From NCBI RefSeq assembly GCF_042647465.1, contig NZ_JBHRVN010000004.1: a stretch of 64,000 bases of DNA. One strand, written 5' to 3'. Made by a program: the position numbers and the translations under genes. Below the pieces are notes generated by a model, which worked only from the letters and a program-made list of their open reading frames with translations, did no database searches and was not told where the DNA came from. Shown piece after piece: positions 9,495-19,114 of the stretch. This DNA is from Wagnerdoeblera intermedia (GTDB lineage: Bacteria > Pseudomonadota > Alphaproteobacteria > Rhodobacterales > Rhodobacteraceae). Position 1 is the stretch's first letter. Each line of letters begins with the position of its first letter.

Positions 9495-10268
9495 TCAAAG
9501 CGCCGTCCAGCCACCGTCGACCGAGATGACTGTCCCCGTGATCTGATCCGCCGCGGCCGAGCACAAAAAGGCTGCCGTCCCGCCCACCTGCTCCACTGTG
9601 GCAAAATCCCCCGAGGGCTGGCGCGCCAGCATGACCTTGCGGATCACCTCTTCGCGTGACATGTCGTGCACTTTCATCTGATCGGGGATCTGCTTTTCCA
9701 CAATCGGCGTCAGCACATAGCCCGGGCAGATCGCATTGCAGGTGATCCCCTGGCCCGCAACCTCCAGGGCGGTGGTTTTCGACAGACCGATGATGCCATG
9801 TTTGGCCGCGACATAGGCCGATTTAAACGGCGAGGCCGTCAGCCCATGCGCCGAGGAGATATTCACCACCCGCCCCCAGCCCTTCGCCCGCATCCCCGGC
9901 AAAGCGGCCGCTGTGGTGTGAAAGGCCGAAGTCAGATTGATCGCGATGATGCTGTCCCACCGCTCCGTCGGAAATTCGTCGATCGGTGCGACATATTGGA
10001 TGCCGGCATTATTGACCAGAATGTCGCAGCCCCCCGCCAGCCCGACGAGCGCACGGGCCTCCTCCGCCTTTGACATATCCGCGCGGATATAGCGCGTGCG
10101 GATGCCAAACTCCGCAGCCAGCTGATCAGCCAGGGCATGATCTTCCGCGCTGTCGGTAAAAGAGTTCAGCACCAGATCGGCCCCGGCGCGCGCCAGCTCG
10201 CGGGCGATGCCAAGCCCGATCCCCGAGGTGGATCCCGTCACCAGCGCCGTTTTTCCCTGCAGTCCCAT
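9495..10268 (-). CDS. bdhA: D-3-hydroxybutyrate dehydrogenase
   Basis: A 257-residue classical short-chain dehydrogenase. It has TGSTSGIG for NAD binding at the N-terminus, NNAG, the catalytic Ser in INISSAHG, and YVAAKHG with the Tyr-x-x-x-Lys pair. The C-terminus (SAAADQITGTVISVDGGWTAL) and the LARQPSGDF segment fit bacterial 3-hydroxybutyrate dehydrogenases. It interconverts 3-hydroxybutyrate and acetoacetate in the breakdown of polyhydroxybutyrate and ketone bodies. The start at 10268 is fixed by GAGGAGGCATCT just upstream; 31 codons of open frame further upstream are not coding. A separate minus-strand terminator and RNA candidate lie 65 bp upstream. Confidence 0.9.
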   Translation of the reverse strand: MGLQGKTALVTGSTSGIGLGIARELARAGADLVLNSFTDSAEDHALADQLAAEFGIRTRYIRADMSKAEEARALVGLAGGCDILVNNAGIQYVAPIDEFPTERWDSIIAINLTSAFHTTAAALPGMRAKGWGRVVNISSAHGLTASPFKSAYVAAKHGIIGLSKTTALEVAGQGITCNAICPGYVLTPIVEKQIPDQMKVHDMSREEVIRKVMLARQPSGDFATVEQVGGTAAFLCSAAADQITGTVISVDGGWTAL

Positions 10269-10332
10269 AGATGCCTCCTCAAGCTCACGGCAGGGAGAAT
10301 ACCGTGACCGGGCAGCACCGCCAGCGGGAAAT

Positions 10333-10358
10333 AAAAAAACGCCCGCACGAGGCGGGCG
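10333..10358 (-). terminator. Terminator of the small RNA
   Basis: A 7-bp perfect GC stem (10340-10346/10352-10358) is followed on the minus strand by seven T (10333-10339). Confidence 0.8.
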
Positions 10359-10405
10359 CAAGTCTTGAGGCAGGTTTCATACAGGCAAGAAACCTATCGA
10401 GCAGT
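10333..10405 (-). ncRNA. Candidate small RNA with two hairpins
   Basis: About 73 nt on the minus strand with its own promoter and a strong terminator but no open reading frame. The 5' hairpin pairs AGGTTTC with GAAACCT (10372-10378/10389-10395). The 3' hairpin pairs CGCCCGC with GCGGGCG over a CTCGT loop and ends in seven T. I do not recognise the family; it lacks the CCUCCUCCC loop of the Rhodobacter CcsR RNAs. Its terminator cannot belong to any protein gene, because the next gene to the right is on the plus strand. It might also be a leader reading into bdhA, but the terminator argues for a free RNA. Confidence 0.55.
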
Positions 10406-10411
10406 GCTTAA

Positions 10412-10440
10412 CATATACGCTCCAAACGCACGGATTCCAA
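10412..10440 (-). promoter_or_regulatory. Sigma-70-type promoter of the small RNA
   Basis: On the minus strand TTGGAA (10435-10440) and TATATG (10412-10417) stand exactly 17 bases apart. The predicted start is the A at 10405. Confidence 0.5.
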
Positions 10441-10519
10441 CCCAAAAGTTTGCGAAGCCGCGTTTGGGTCGGTATCAGGGGCGCAGGAGCCTCAGCGGCT
10501 CGGGTGAAAAGGGGTGACT

Positions 10520-12349
10520 ATGGCGGGCAAAATCCGGAAGCGACTTGCGATTGCCGCGTTTTTCTCTCTGTTCACGGCGGCTTACCAGCCTTTGTTCGCA
10601 GAGGAAAGTGGCTCTGACGGCTGGCGTCACGGCCTTGCAATGCACGGCGAACCCGCGCTTCCCCTTAATTTTAAGGCGCTCCCCCAGGTCAACCCTGAGG
10701 CCCCGAAGGGCGGCACTCTGGTCATGGGCGAAGGGGGCGGCTTCGATTCCCTTAATCCGTTTTCAACGAGGGGGCGAGCCTCGGCCTGGATTACGCCGCT
10801 GACGGTTGAAACCCTGATGGCGCGGGCCTGGGATGAGCCCTTTTCGGTCTATGGTTTATTGGCCGAATCAGTCCGGACGGATGCGGAGCGGACATACGCA
10901 GAATTTACTCTGCGTGAGAATGCGCGATTCGCGAACGGATCGCCCGTCACCCCCGAGGATGTGATCTGGTCGTTCCACGCCCTGGCAGAGGCGCATCCGC
11001 GCTATCTCACCGCCCACAAAAAGGTGGCCGGCGTGCGCATCACCGGGCCGCGCAGCCTGCGCTTTGACTTCACCGCCCCCGACCGCGAACTGCCGCTGAT
11101 CCTTGGCCTGCGCCCGATCCTGAGCCAGGCCGACTGGCAGGGACGCGATCTGACCGCCTCGGGAATGACCGCCCCGCTCGGCTCCGGCCCCTACCGCGTG
11201 GACAGCGTGGACCCCGGCCGTTCGATCACCTTCCGCAAACGCGCGGACTGGTGGGCGAAAGACCTGCCCGTCATGCGCGGGATGCATAACCTTGACGAAA
11301 TCCGCGTCGAATATTTTACCGACAGCTCCGTGATGTTTGAGGCCTTCAAGGCTGGTGCCCTCGATGTCTACCGCGAGCATCAGGCCGCGCGGTGGCGCTC
11401 GGGCTATGATTTTACCCGCGTCACTTCCGGCCAGGTGGTGAAATCCGAGATCCCCCACCAGCGGCCCGCCATGATGACGGGGCTCGTTTTCAACACCCGC
11501 CGCCCCCTCTTCGCTGACGTCCGTCTGCGCCAGGCGCTGATCGAGAGCTTCGGCTTTGAGTTCATCAATCAGACGCTCAACGGCGGCACTGAGCCGCGGG
11601 CAGGCTCGTGGTTTTACAATTCTGATCTGGCGATGCCCCCCGGCCCGGCCTCACCTCAGACGGAAAACCTGCTTGCGCCCTTCGCAAAGGATCTGCCCGC
11701 AGATGTGCTGGGGGATCTGCGCCTGCCCGCCTCAGACGGCAGCGAGGCGAACCGGGCCGGGCTTCGCCGGGCCATGGCGCTTCTCGAAGATGCCGGATGG
11801 CAGGTGCAGGACGGAGAGCTGCGCAATGCCGATGGCATCCCGTTCCGCTTTGAGATCCTTCTGCCCATGGGCAATGCCGAGATCCGCGCCGCCGCCACCA
11901 TCTGGGCGCGCAGCCTGAGCCGCCTTGGCATCACCGCGCAGATCCAGGCCGTTGATGATGCGCAGATGACCGCCAGGCTGCGGGATTTTGACTTTGATAT
12001 GACGACACTTCTGCGGGCAAATTCCCTCAGTCCGGGCAATGAGCAGGTGCTTTACTGGGGGTCGGCCAATGCCGATGCGCCGGGCAGCCGCAATGTCGCA
12101 GGCGTGAAAAGCCCTGCGGTGGACGCGCTGATCACGCAGATGCTGACCGCAACCACCCCGGATGATTTCCGCGAGACGGTCCGCGCGCTGGACCGCGTGC
12201 TGATGGCCGGGCGCTATGTCATTCCGCTGTGGTTCGCCGACCGCTCCCGCCTGGCGCATGACAGCGGGCTTGGCTATCCCGCAGACCGCCTGCCGGTCTA
12301 TGGCGATGCTGCGGGCTTTCTTCCCGATCTCTGGTGGCGCAACCGCTGA
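10520..12349 (+). CDS. ABC transporter extracellular solute-binding protein, family 5 (YejA-like)
   Basis: A 609-residue periplasmic binding protein. A Sec signal peptide (KRLAIAAFFSLFTAAYQPLFA) is followed by the family-5 core (PKGGTLVMGEGGGFDSLNPF near residue 65 and VTPEDVIWSFHAL near 140). Length and the opening HGLAMHGEPALP match the YejA group, which feeds peptides or microcin C to YejBEF permeases. No permease or ATPase genes are adjacent, so the partner must be elsewhere or this is an orphan. The start at 10520 is chosen for AAAGGGGTG upstream. The minus-strand RNA promoter lies in the shared upstream region, so expression may be linked. Confidence 0.85.
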   Translation: MAGKIRKRLAIAAFFSLFTAAYQPLFAEESGSDGWRHGLAMHGEPALPLNFKALPQVNPEAPKGGTLVMGEGGGFDSLNPFSTRGRASAWITPLTVETLMARAWDEPFSVYGLLAESVRTDAERTYAEFTLRENARFANGSPVTPEDVIWSFHALAEAHPRYLTAHKKVAGVRITGPRSLRFDFTAPDRELPLILGLRPILSQADWQGRDLTASGMTAPLGSGPYRVDSVDPGRSITFRKRADWWAKDLPVMRGMHNLDEIRVEYFTDSSVMFEAFKAGALDVYREHQAARWRSGYDFTRVTSGQVVKSEIPHQRPAMMTGLVFNTRRPLFADVRLRQALIESFGFEFINQTLNGGTEPRAGSWFYNSDLAMPPGPASPQTENLLAPFAKDLPADVLGDLRLPASDGSEANRAGLRRAMALLEDAGWQVQDGELRNADGIPFRFEILLPMGNAEIRAAATIWARSLSRLGITAQIQAVDDAQMTARLRDFDFDMTTLLRANSLSPGNEQVLYWGSANADAPGSRNVAGVKSPAVDALITQMLTATTPDDFRETVRALDRVLMAGRYVIPLWFADRSRLAHDSGLGYPADRLPVYGDAAGFLPDLWWRNR

Positions 12350-12448
12350 TCTTTCCCCTCAGGGGATTGGACCTCTGCCACCGGGGCATGCTATAAAACC
12401 CTCTGATAACACCGGCATGAAGGCCGGGGACAACCGCAGGCAAAGCAG

Positions 12449-12565
12449 ATGAAATTACTTATTCTCGCCACTCTCGCCGCCCTGACCCTTGCAGGCTGCA
12501 ATACCATTGAAGGCGTGGGCCATGACATCTCGGGCGGCGCGCGCCGCGTGGGCACCTGGTTCTGA
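12449..12565 (+). CDS. Entericidin A/B family lipoprotein
   Basis: A 38-residue lipoprotein. It has a short signal peptide with lipobox LAGC (Cys 17), then NTIEGVGHDISGGARRVG, the standard entericidin core. In E. coli the EcnA/EcnB pair is an antidote/toxin module linked to stationary-phase lysis; in alphaproteobacteria single copies are common and the role is unclear. It sits between the binding-protein gene and the WYL regulator. Confidence 0.85.
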   Translation: MKLLILATLAALTLAGCNTIEGVGHDISGGARRVGTWF

Positions 12566-12588
12566 CCCCCTGATCCGGAGCCGCCGCC

Positions 12589-13293
12589 ATGAGTGCGGAA
12601 AAACCCGTCCGCAGGACGGATCGCCTTTATGATCTGATCCAGATCCTGCGCGACGGGCGGCTCCACCGTGCCTCAGAAATGGCCGATCGGCTTCAGGTCT
12701 CAACCCGGACCATCTGGCGTGACATGGCGACCCTTATGGCCTCGGGCCTGCCGGTCGAGGGCGAGCGCGGCATCGGCTATGTGCTGCGCGCGCCGATCAC
12801 CCTGCCCCCGATGATCCTTTCGGGCGATGAGATCGAAGCCCTGCGCCTGGGCGTGCGTCTGGTGGCCCAGGGCGACGACCCGGCGCTGGCCCGGGCGGCC
12901 CGCTCGCTCGCGGGCAAATTCGCCTCCGTCACCCCCGCCCCCGGCAACCCCGAAGACGACGAACTTTTCGGCGTCTCGGCCCGCGCCTCAGAGCGCGCCC
13001 CGGTGCATCTTCCCCTTCTGCGCGAGGCGATCCGCAACCGCGAGCGCGTCACCATCACCTATATCGAGGCCGATGGCTCTGAGAGCCACCAGGACATCCG
13101 CCCGCTGGAGATGGATCTCACCGGCCGGGTCTGGACCCTGACCGCCTGGTGCGAGCATCGTGCGGGTTTTCGCTCGCTGCGTATCGACCGCATCGTCGCA
13201 CTGACAGGCACCGATGAGACCTTCCCCCGCGAGCCCGGACGCGAGCTTGCGGATTTCCACGCAAGAGAGACGGCTCTCCCCGATGAGCCGTGA
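12589..13293 (+). CDS. YafY-type transcriptional regulator (HTH plus WYL domain)
   Basis: 234 residues. The N-terminal HTH_11 domain (RTDRLYDLIQILRDGRLHRASEMADRL, recognition helix STRTIWRDMATL) is followed by a WYL-type ligand-sensing domain from about residue 140 (TITYIEADGSESHQDIRPLEM and WCEHRAGFRSLRIDRI). Members bind nucleic-acid or nucleotide ligands and act as repressors or activators. GGAG stands before the ATG. It follows the entericidin gene by 23 bp and may control its neighbours (inference). Confidence 0.85.
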   Translation: MSAEKPVRRTDRLYDLIQILRDGRLHRASEMADRLQVSTRTIWRDMATLMASGLPVEGERGIGYVLRAPITLPPMILSGDEIEALRLGVRLVAQGDDPALARAARSLAGKFASVTPAPGNPEDDELFGVSARASERAPVHLPLLREAIRNRERVTITYIEADGSESHQDIRPLEMDLTGRVWTLTAWCEHRAGFRSLRIDRIVALTGTDETFPREPGRELADFHARETALPDEP

Positions 13294-13350
13294 CATTGGC
13301 TCTCAAGCCCGCCACACTTCTTTCGCACTGCTGTCAGCAACGGATATCCC

Positions 13351-14979
13351 ATGACCGGCACTTTCATCACCGCAGGCCCCTTTGAGGGGCAGAAACCCGG
13401 CACCTCGGGCCTGCGCAAAAAGACCGCGCAGTTCAGCGCGCCGCATTATCTGGAGTGCTTCATCCAGGCCACACTGACGGCCGTCGGCGCAAAGGGAAAG
13501 ACCCTGGTGCTGGGCGGTGACGGCCGGGCCTTCGGCCGCGAGGCGGCGGCGATCATTCTGCGCATGGCCGCAGCCAATGGTGTGGCAAAGGTCATCGTCG
13601 GGCGCGACGCGCTTTTGTCGACCCCGGCGGCCTCGCATCTCATCCGGCTCCACGGTGCAGATGGCGGGATCATCCTCTCCGCCAGCCATAACCCGGGCGG
13701 CATGGATGGCGACTTCGGCGTCAAATACAACATCGCCAACGGCGGCCCTGCCCCCGAAAGCGTCACAGCCGAGATCCACGCCGAAACCCTGCGCCTGAGC
13801 GGCTATCGGATCAGTGCCACCGCCGCGCCGGATCTGACGCAGGAGGGCAGCCACCGCCTGGATGATATGCTCGTTGAGGTGGTGAACCCGGTGGCAGATT
13901 ACGCCGCACTGATGGAAAGCCTGTTCGATTTCAAAGCGATCCGCGCGATGTTCGCCGCCGGTTTCACGATGAAATTTGACGCCATGTGCGCTGTGACCGG
14001 CCCCTATGCGGTCGAGATCCTTGAGCGGCGTCTGGGCGCGGCCCCCGGCACGGTGATGAATGCAACGCCCCTGCCCGATTTCGGCGGGATGCACCCCGAT
14101 CCGAACCCGACCTGGGCTGCGGATCTCTACGGCCTGCTGATGGGCCCGGATGCCCCCGATTTCGGCGCAGCCTCTGACGGCGATGGTGACCGCAATATGG
14201 TGGTCGGGCGCGGCATCTATGTGAACCCTTCAGATTCTCTGGCCGTTCTGGCAGCCAATGCCCATCTGGCACCAGGCTATGCGGGCGGGCTGAAAGGCAT
14301 CGCGCGTTCGATGCCCACCTCCACGGCAGCGGACCGCGTGGCAAAAGCCCTTGGCATTGAGGCGCATGAGACGCCGACGGGCTGGAAATTCTTCGGAAAT
14401 CTGCTCGATGCGGGCCGTATCACCCTCTGCGGCGAGGAAAGCTTCGGCACCGGCTCAGACCATGTGCGCGAGAAAGACGGCCTCTGGGCGGTGCTTTTGT
14501 GGCTCAATATCCTGGCCGTGACCGGGCGCAGCGTGCGGGAGCTGATGGAGGATCACTGGCAGCGCTTCGGCCGCACCTTCTACTCACGCCATGACTATGA
14601 AGCCCTTCCCGTCGCCCCCGCTGAGGCGGTGATGGCCGGTCTGCGCCAAAGCCTCTCCGGCCTGCCCGGAACGGTCGTCGGTGACACCTCGGTGACCTTG
14701 GCCGATGACTTCGCCTATCACGATCCGGTCGACGGCTCGGAAAGCCGCTCCCAGGGGCTGCGGGTGGTTTTTGCCAATGGGGCCCGCTTTGTGCTGCGCC
14801 TCTCGGGCACCGGGACCGAAGGCGCAACGCTGCGGCTTTATCTCGAGCAGCACAGCGACTCCCCCGCTGATTTTGCCCGCGATCCGCAGGAGGCGCTTTC
14901 GGCCGTCATCGCCGCCGCCGATCAGCTGGCTAAGATCACCAGCCTGACCGGCCGCCCTGCAGCCGATGTCGTGACCTGA
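13351..14979 (+). CDS. pgm: Phosphoglucomutase (alpha-D-glucose phosphate-specific)
   Basis: A 542-residue alpha-phosphohexomutase. The N-terminal PGTSGLRKK is typical of the enzyme. The phosphoserine loop ILSASHNPGG has its Ser near residue 112, the Mg-binding loop is SDGDGDRNM near 275, and the sugar-binding loop is CGEESFGTGSDHVREKDG. The C-terminal LRLSGTGTEGATLRLY binds phosphate. It interconverts glucose 1-phosphate and glucose 6-phosphate for glycogen and surface-sugar synthesis, which fits the nucleotide-sugar dehydratase gene that follows. No frameshift is seen. Confidence 0.96.
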   Translation: MTGTFITAGPFEGQKPGTSGLRKKTAQFSAPHYLECFIQATLTAVGAKGKTLVLGGDGRAFGREAAAIILRMAAANGVAKVIVGRDALLSTPAASHLIRLHGADGGIILSASHNPGGMDGDFGVKYNIANGGPAPESVTAEIHAETLRLSGYRISATAAPDLTQEGSHRLDDMLVEVVNPVADYAALMESLFDFKAIRAMFAAGFTMKFDAMCAVTGPYAVEILERRLGAAPGTVMNATPLPDFGGMHPDPNPTWAADLYGLLMGPDAPDFGAASDGDGDRNMVVGRGIYVNPSDSLAVLAANAHLAPGYAGGLKGIARSMPTSTAADRVAKALGIEAHETPTGWKFFGNLLDAGRITLCGEESFGTGSDHVREKDGLWAVLLWLNILAVTGRSVRELMEDHWQRFGRTFYSRHDYEALPVAPAEAVMAGLRQSLSGLPGTVVGDTSVTLADDFAYHDPVDGSESRSQGLRVVFANGARFVLRLSGTGTEGATLRLYLEQHSDSPADFARDPQEALSAVIAAADQLAKITSLTGRPAADVVT

Positions 14980-15475
14980 CTTTTGGGCCAGGGGCGGGGC
15001 CATGACCTTGTTGTGCAACCCGCCCCGGCAAGGTCTCACGCATGGGAGGTGACCGGTAAAGCGTCCCTTAAGGGCGAAGCCTGAAGCCGTCCGCTCTCGC
15101 GCAAAGAACCGGCAATCCCCCACTGACGCGTTGAGCCTGCATGGCTCAACGCTGACCTGTTGCGACAGCGTCATGGCGTCATGCGCGGGGCGACCCGCCT
15201 GCCTTTCCCGGGTGCCGCGATGCAGCCCGTGACTTTTCCACACTTCTCAGAAGGCAGAAAACCCTGCCATCAACTGTCAGGCTGACGAACAGCACAGATC
15301 TCAGATTTCCGGGCACCGGAGAGTGCCTGGCGCGCCGCTACAACCCCAACGGGATACCTCTGCCCTAACACCACCTTAACCCTTCATTAAGTCTCAGCGC
15401 CTATTCTGAGACGGTGTCAGAGATGAGCCTTCTGAGGGTGGTTGATTTGGGGTATCAGGGACAGTGCAGGCGGTG
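14980..15475. other. 496-bp spacer with two inverted repeats
   Basis: No convincing gene. It holds a perfect 10-bp inverted repeat GCGTTGAGCC/GGCTCAACGC at 15128-15152 (5-base loop, no T run) and a 7-bp one, GTCTCAG/CTGAGAC, at 15391-15412. The first may end pgm transcription or be an operator; the second lies about 65 bp before the dehydratase start. Confidence 0.5.
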
Positions 15476-17436
15476 ATGCACAGCATGCTGAACAGTCTGC
15501 TGTCACTTTCACGGGGGCGGAAACGGGCGCTGCAGGTGCTTGCGGATGCCCTCCTTATGACCGTCAGCTATGGAACTGCTCTGCTGTTGCGGATCGGTGA
15601 TCCGGCGGCACTGGCCGTTCAAAAAAACTGGCTCGCCTTCTCCGTCGCGCTTCCGGTCTCCCTCTTCGTCTTCGTGCGTCTGGGATTTTACCGTGCGGTA
15701 ATCCGCTACGTGGGAACGCGGGCTGTGATCACCATCACAACCGGAGTGGTTCTGAGCAGCCTTGCCATGGGCGCGGCTCTCGTCGCTTTTCAGGTTCAGG
15801 TGCCGCTTACCGTGCCTGTCATCTATGCTCTATGCGCCTTCATGACGGTCGGGGGCGTGCGCTTCGCCTTTCGTGCGCTCTATCTGCGCGGCAACAGCCG
15901 GTCGCGCATTCGGGTAATCATTTACGGGGCCGGACAGTCCGGGCGCCAGACCGCACAGTCTCTGCGCGACGGGGCGGATTTCAATCCTGTGGCTTTTGTC
16001 GATGACAATCCCGAGTTATGGGGCGCCACGCTGAATGGCCTGCGGGTCTTTCGAAGCGAAGACCTGCCGAAACTCATCCGCGATTATCAGGTCGGGCGCC
16101 TGCTCCTGGCGATTCCTTCTGCCTCAGCAGGCGCGCGCGCGCAGATTTTGCGCAGGCTCGATCACATACCGATCCATATTCAGACACTTCCCGATATGGA
16201 TCAGATCCTGCGTGGCCGCCATCGTCTGGGCGATGTGACGGATGTTCCGGTGGAAGATCTTCTCGGGCGGGACGTGGTGCCGCCGGACCCCGATCTGATG
16301 GATATTGATATCAGAGGCCGCGTCGTGATGGTGACGGGGGGCGGGGGCTCCATCGGATCAGAGCTTTGCCGCCAGATCCTGCGCCAGCAGCCCCTTGAGC
16401 TGATCCTCGTGGATCAGTCGGAATATGCTCTCTACGCCGCCGGTCAGGAGTTGCGCCGCCTTGCGCTTCATGAAGGCGCTGGCCTGCGCATCACCCAATG
16501 CCTCATGTCCGTCTGTGATCGTGAGGGGCTTGAAAAGCAGATGCGCCTGCGGGGTGTCGAGACGGTCTATCATGCCGCTGCCTATAAGCATGTCTCGCTG
16601 ATCGAAACGAATCCATTCCCGGCGGTTAAGAACAACGTCTTTGGGACACTGGCCTGCGTGCAGGCCGCCGCTGCCGCCCAGGTGAAGAAATTCGTCCTTA
16701 TCTCAACGGATAAGGCGGTCAGGCCAGCCAGCATCATGGGGGCCACGAAACGCGTGGCAGAACTGATCTGCCTAGCTGAGGCTGCCACTCCCGGCGCGAT
16801 GCGCATTGCGATCGTGCGGTTTGGCAATGTGCTGGCCTCCTCCGGCTCAGTGGTGCCGCTGTTTCGGCGCCAGATTGCGGCGGGCGGTCCGGTCACGGTG
16901 ACGCATCCGGAGGTGACGCGCTATTTCATGACCATTCCCGAGGCGGCGCAGCTTGTCATTCAGGCCGGTGCGATGGCGCGGAGCTCTTCCTTCTCGATAT
17001 GGGGGAGCCGGTGAAGATCGTTGATCTTGCGCAGCGGATGATCCGCATAGCCGGCCTGCGGCCGATCCTGTGTGAAACCGTCCCGGAGGCTGGTCTCCCG
17101 ATGGGGAGCCTTGCGATACGCTTTACCGGCCTCACGCCCGGTGAGAAACTGCATGAAGAACTTCTCACGTCCGGGGAAGCCACACCAACGCGGCATCCGC
17201 GCATCCTGAACAGCCCCGAAGCTTTACCAGACAGTGTATCGCTGAAAAAATTTCTCCAGGCCCTTTCAAGGTGCACTGCATCTGAGGATCTGGTGACCCT
17301 TCAGCATCTGCTGCACGACGAGCTTATCGGATACGGCGCTCTTCGACCACCGCCGAGATCGCCCGGCATCCCGCGCGATCGCTCTAAAGAGAACCACGGC
17401 AGGAGCAATCCACTCTTCAAAGAGGCATTTTCATAG
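15476..17436 (+). pseudogene. CapD/PglF-type nucleotide-sugar 4,6-dehydratase, frameshifted
   Basis: The first frame (15476-17014) has four N-terminal transmembrane helices (residues ~20-130), a CoA-binding-like domain with IYGAGQSGRQTAQSLR, and an SDR dehydratase domain with VTGGGGSIGSELCRQIL, LISTDKAVRP and TNVFG-type motifs. It is the membrane CapD/FlaA1-like family that converts UDP-GlcNAc-type sugars for capsule or O-antigen. At about 16979 the frame breaks: only two bases lie where a multiple of three is needed. The rest (MGEPVKIVDLAQRMIRIAG, FTGLTPGEKLHEELL) continues in another frame to 17436. A four-base loss in a GCGC/GGCG context would explain it; a sequencing error is also possible. 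Confidence 0.85.
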
Positions 17437-18000
17437 ACTTCAGGTTCCAGGGTGAAGGAATTGGGGGGCACGAGCCTGACATCCTGATCCAGGGTGGACT
17501 CTCTGCCTTGCGGTGCTCCCAGGATTGTGGATCGGACCCAATAAAAACGGCTGCCGCCGGGCTTGGATAAAACCCGCTCGCAACAACAATGACACTTCTT
17601 CAGTTGGTCCTTAGGCACCCATAACCTTTTCAGGCGCATCTTCGCGGATGCAGGATAACAATTTTTACGCTGCTGAGAGGAAACCCTTAGCGCCTTCTTC
17701 TTTCTCTGTCGCGCATCCCCCCTGGCTTGCGGGAGGTGGTGTGACGCTGGCGAAGGCATTCCTTACAGGGTGTATGGCGATTCACCCCTCTGACCCAGGT
17801 GTGGCGCGGACATCAGCTTCAGGCATCTGATCAGGCTGACCGGGCCAGGCCGGGTCTGGCGCAAGCTGGTCGCACACCGATCAGGAATCTGCTAGAGGTC
17901 GCGCAATCACATCCGGAAACCTCGGCAAATACCTCTGAGACAGAGCGATATTTGACGAAAACTGCTACAGGACCCGTTGAGCGGGCGTTGGGTTAGACCG
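17437..18000. other. 564-bp spacer, no recognisable gene
   Basis: Short open frames on both strands (for example 17301-17759 minus and 17799-17996 plus) have no recognisable domain or good ribosome site. It precedes dusA, a known integration hotspot, but no integrase or att repeat is seen here. Confidence 0.4.
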
Positions 18001-18999
18001 TTGGAAAAAAATACGAATAATGCCTTCCGCTTAAGCATTGCACCCATGATGGACTGGACCGACCGCCATTGTCGGGTGTTTCATCGTACCCTGTCACGGC
18101 GGGCTGAGCTTTACACCGAAATGGTTACAGCGCAGGCGGTCATTCATGGGGACCGCGACCGGCTCCTCGGCTATGAGGCTGAGGAGCATCCGGTGGTTCT
18201 GCAGCTTGGCGGCTCGGATCCGGCGCTGCTTGCCCAGGCCTCGGCGATCGGCGCGGATTATGGCTATGATGCGATCAACCTCAACTGTGGCTGCCCCTCC
18301 GATCGCGTCCAATCCGGCTGCTTTGGCGCGGTTCTGATGGAAAAGGCCGATCTCGTAGCAGAATGTGTCGCGGCGATGCGCGCGGCCCAGCCGCGTCCGG
18401 TGACAGTCAAATGCCGCATCGGCGTTGATGATCAGGTGGCAGAGGAGGTGCTTCCGGCCTTTCTTGAGACGGTCTCCTCTGCCGGGGTCAGCCACTTTGT
18501 GATCCACGCCCGCAAGGCCTGGCTGCAGGGGTTAAGCCCCAAGGAAAACCGCGAAATTCCGCCGCTGAACTATGAGCTGGCCTATGCGATGAAGCGTGCT
18601 TTTCCGCAGCTTGAGCTTTGCCTCAACGGCGGCGTTGCCTCGCTTGATGCGGTGCCCGCGCATCTTGAGGCGGGGATGGACGGGGTGATGATCGGACGTG
18701 CGGCCTATCACGATCCGGCGAATGTTCTGCTCGGTGCGGACAGCCGTCTTTGGGGCGATGAGGACCCGGTCAAGACCGCTTATGAGGCCGCAGTGGCCAT
18801 GCGTCCTTACATCGCAAAGCATCTCGAGGCGGGCGGGCGTCTGCACCACATCACCCGCCATATGCTGGGGCTGTTCACGGGCCAGCCCGGCGCGCGCGCC
18901 TGGCGGCGGCTTCTCTCTGAAGCCGGTGGCCGCCGGGAGGCGGGGCTGGCGGATTACGATGCGGCCCTCGCACGGCTGGACGCCTCAGCCGCCGCTTAA
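18001..18999 (+). CDS. dusA: tRNA-dihydrouridine(20/20a) synthase DusA
   Basis: About 332 residues. It opens with LSIAPMMDWTDRHCR, the DusA signature. The catalytic Cys sits in NLNCGCPSDRVQSG near residue 99. Further FMN/tRNA motifs are VTVKCRIGVDD, HARKAWLQGLSPKENREIPPL and LNGGV/DGVMIGRAAYHDP. It reduces U20/U20a in tRNA D-loops with FMN and NADPH. No ATG stands before the core, so a TTG start (18001, or 17977 upstream) is assumed. The C-terminal HITRHMLGLFTGQPGARAWR is the tRNA-binding helical part. Confidence 0.93.
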   Translation: MEKNTNNAFRLSIAPMMDWTDRHCRVFHRTLSRRAELYTEMVTAQAVIHGDRDRLLGYEAEEHPVVLQLGGSDPALLAQASAIGADYGYDAINLNCGCPSDRVQSGCFGAVLMEKADLVAECVAAMRAAQPRPVTVKCRIGVDDQVAEEVLPAFLETVSSAGVSHFVIHARKAWLQGLSPKENREIPPLNYELAYAMKRAFPQLELCLNGGVASLDAVPAHLEAGMDGVMIGRAAYHDPANVLLGADSRLWGDEDPVKTAYEAAVAMRPYIAKHLEAGGRLHHITRHMLGLFTGQPGARAWRRLLSEAGGRREAGLADYDAALARLDASAAA

Positions 19000-19114
19000 C
19001 CCCCGAACGGACCCGTCTTTGCGGCGCGCCCCGGCACGCGCCGCTTTGCCGCCTTGGCAATGGGTGGCAAAGCGGCATTATGGCGCGCAGTATTTGCCCT
19101 GCCGGGGATGACCG

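Noticed and set aside
14980..15475. Riboswitch upstream of the dehydratase
   Set aside because: Hairpins are present, but none of the conserved cores I know (cobalamin, SAM, TPP, FMN, glycine) can be seen.
17437..18000. Integrated element at the dusA hotspot
   Set aside because: No integrase, att repeat or phage gene is present near dusA in this window.
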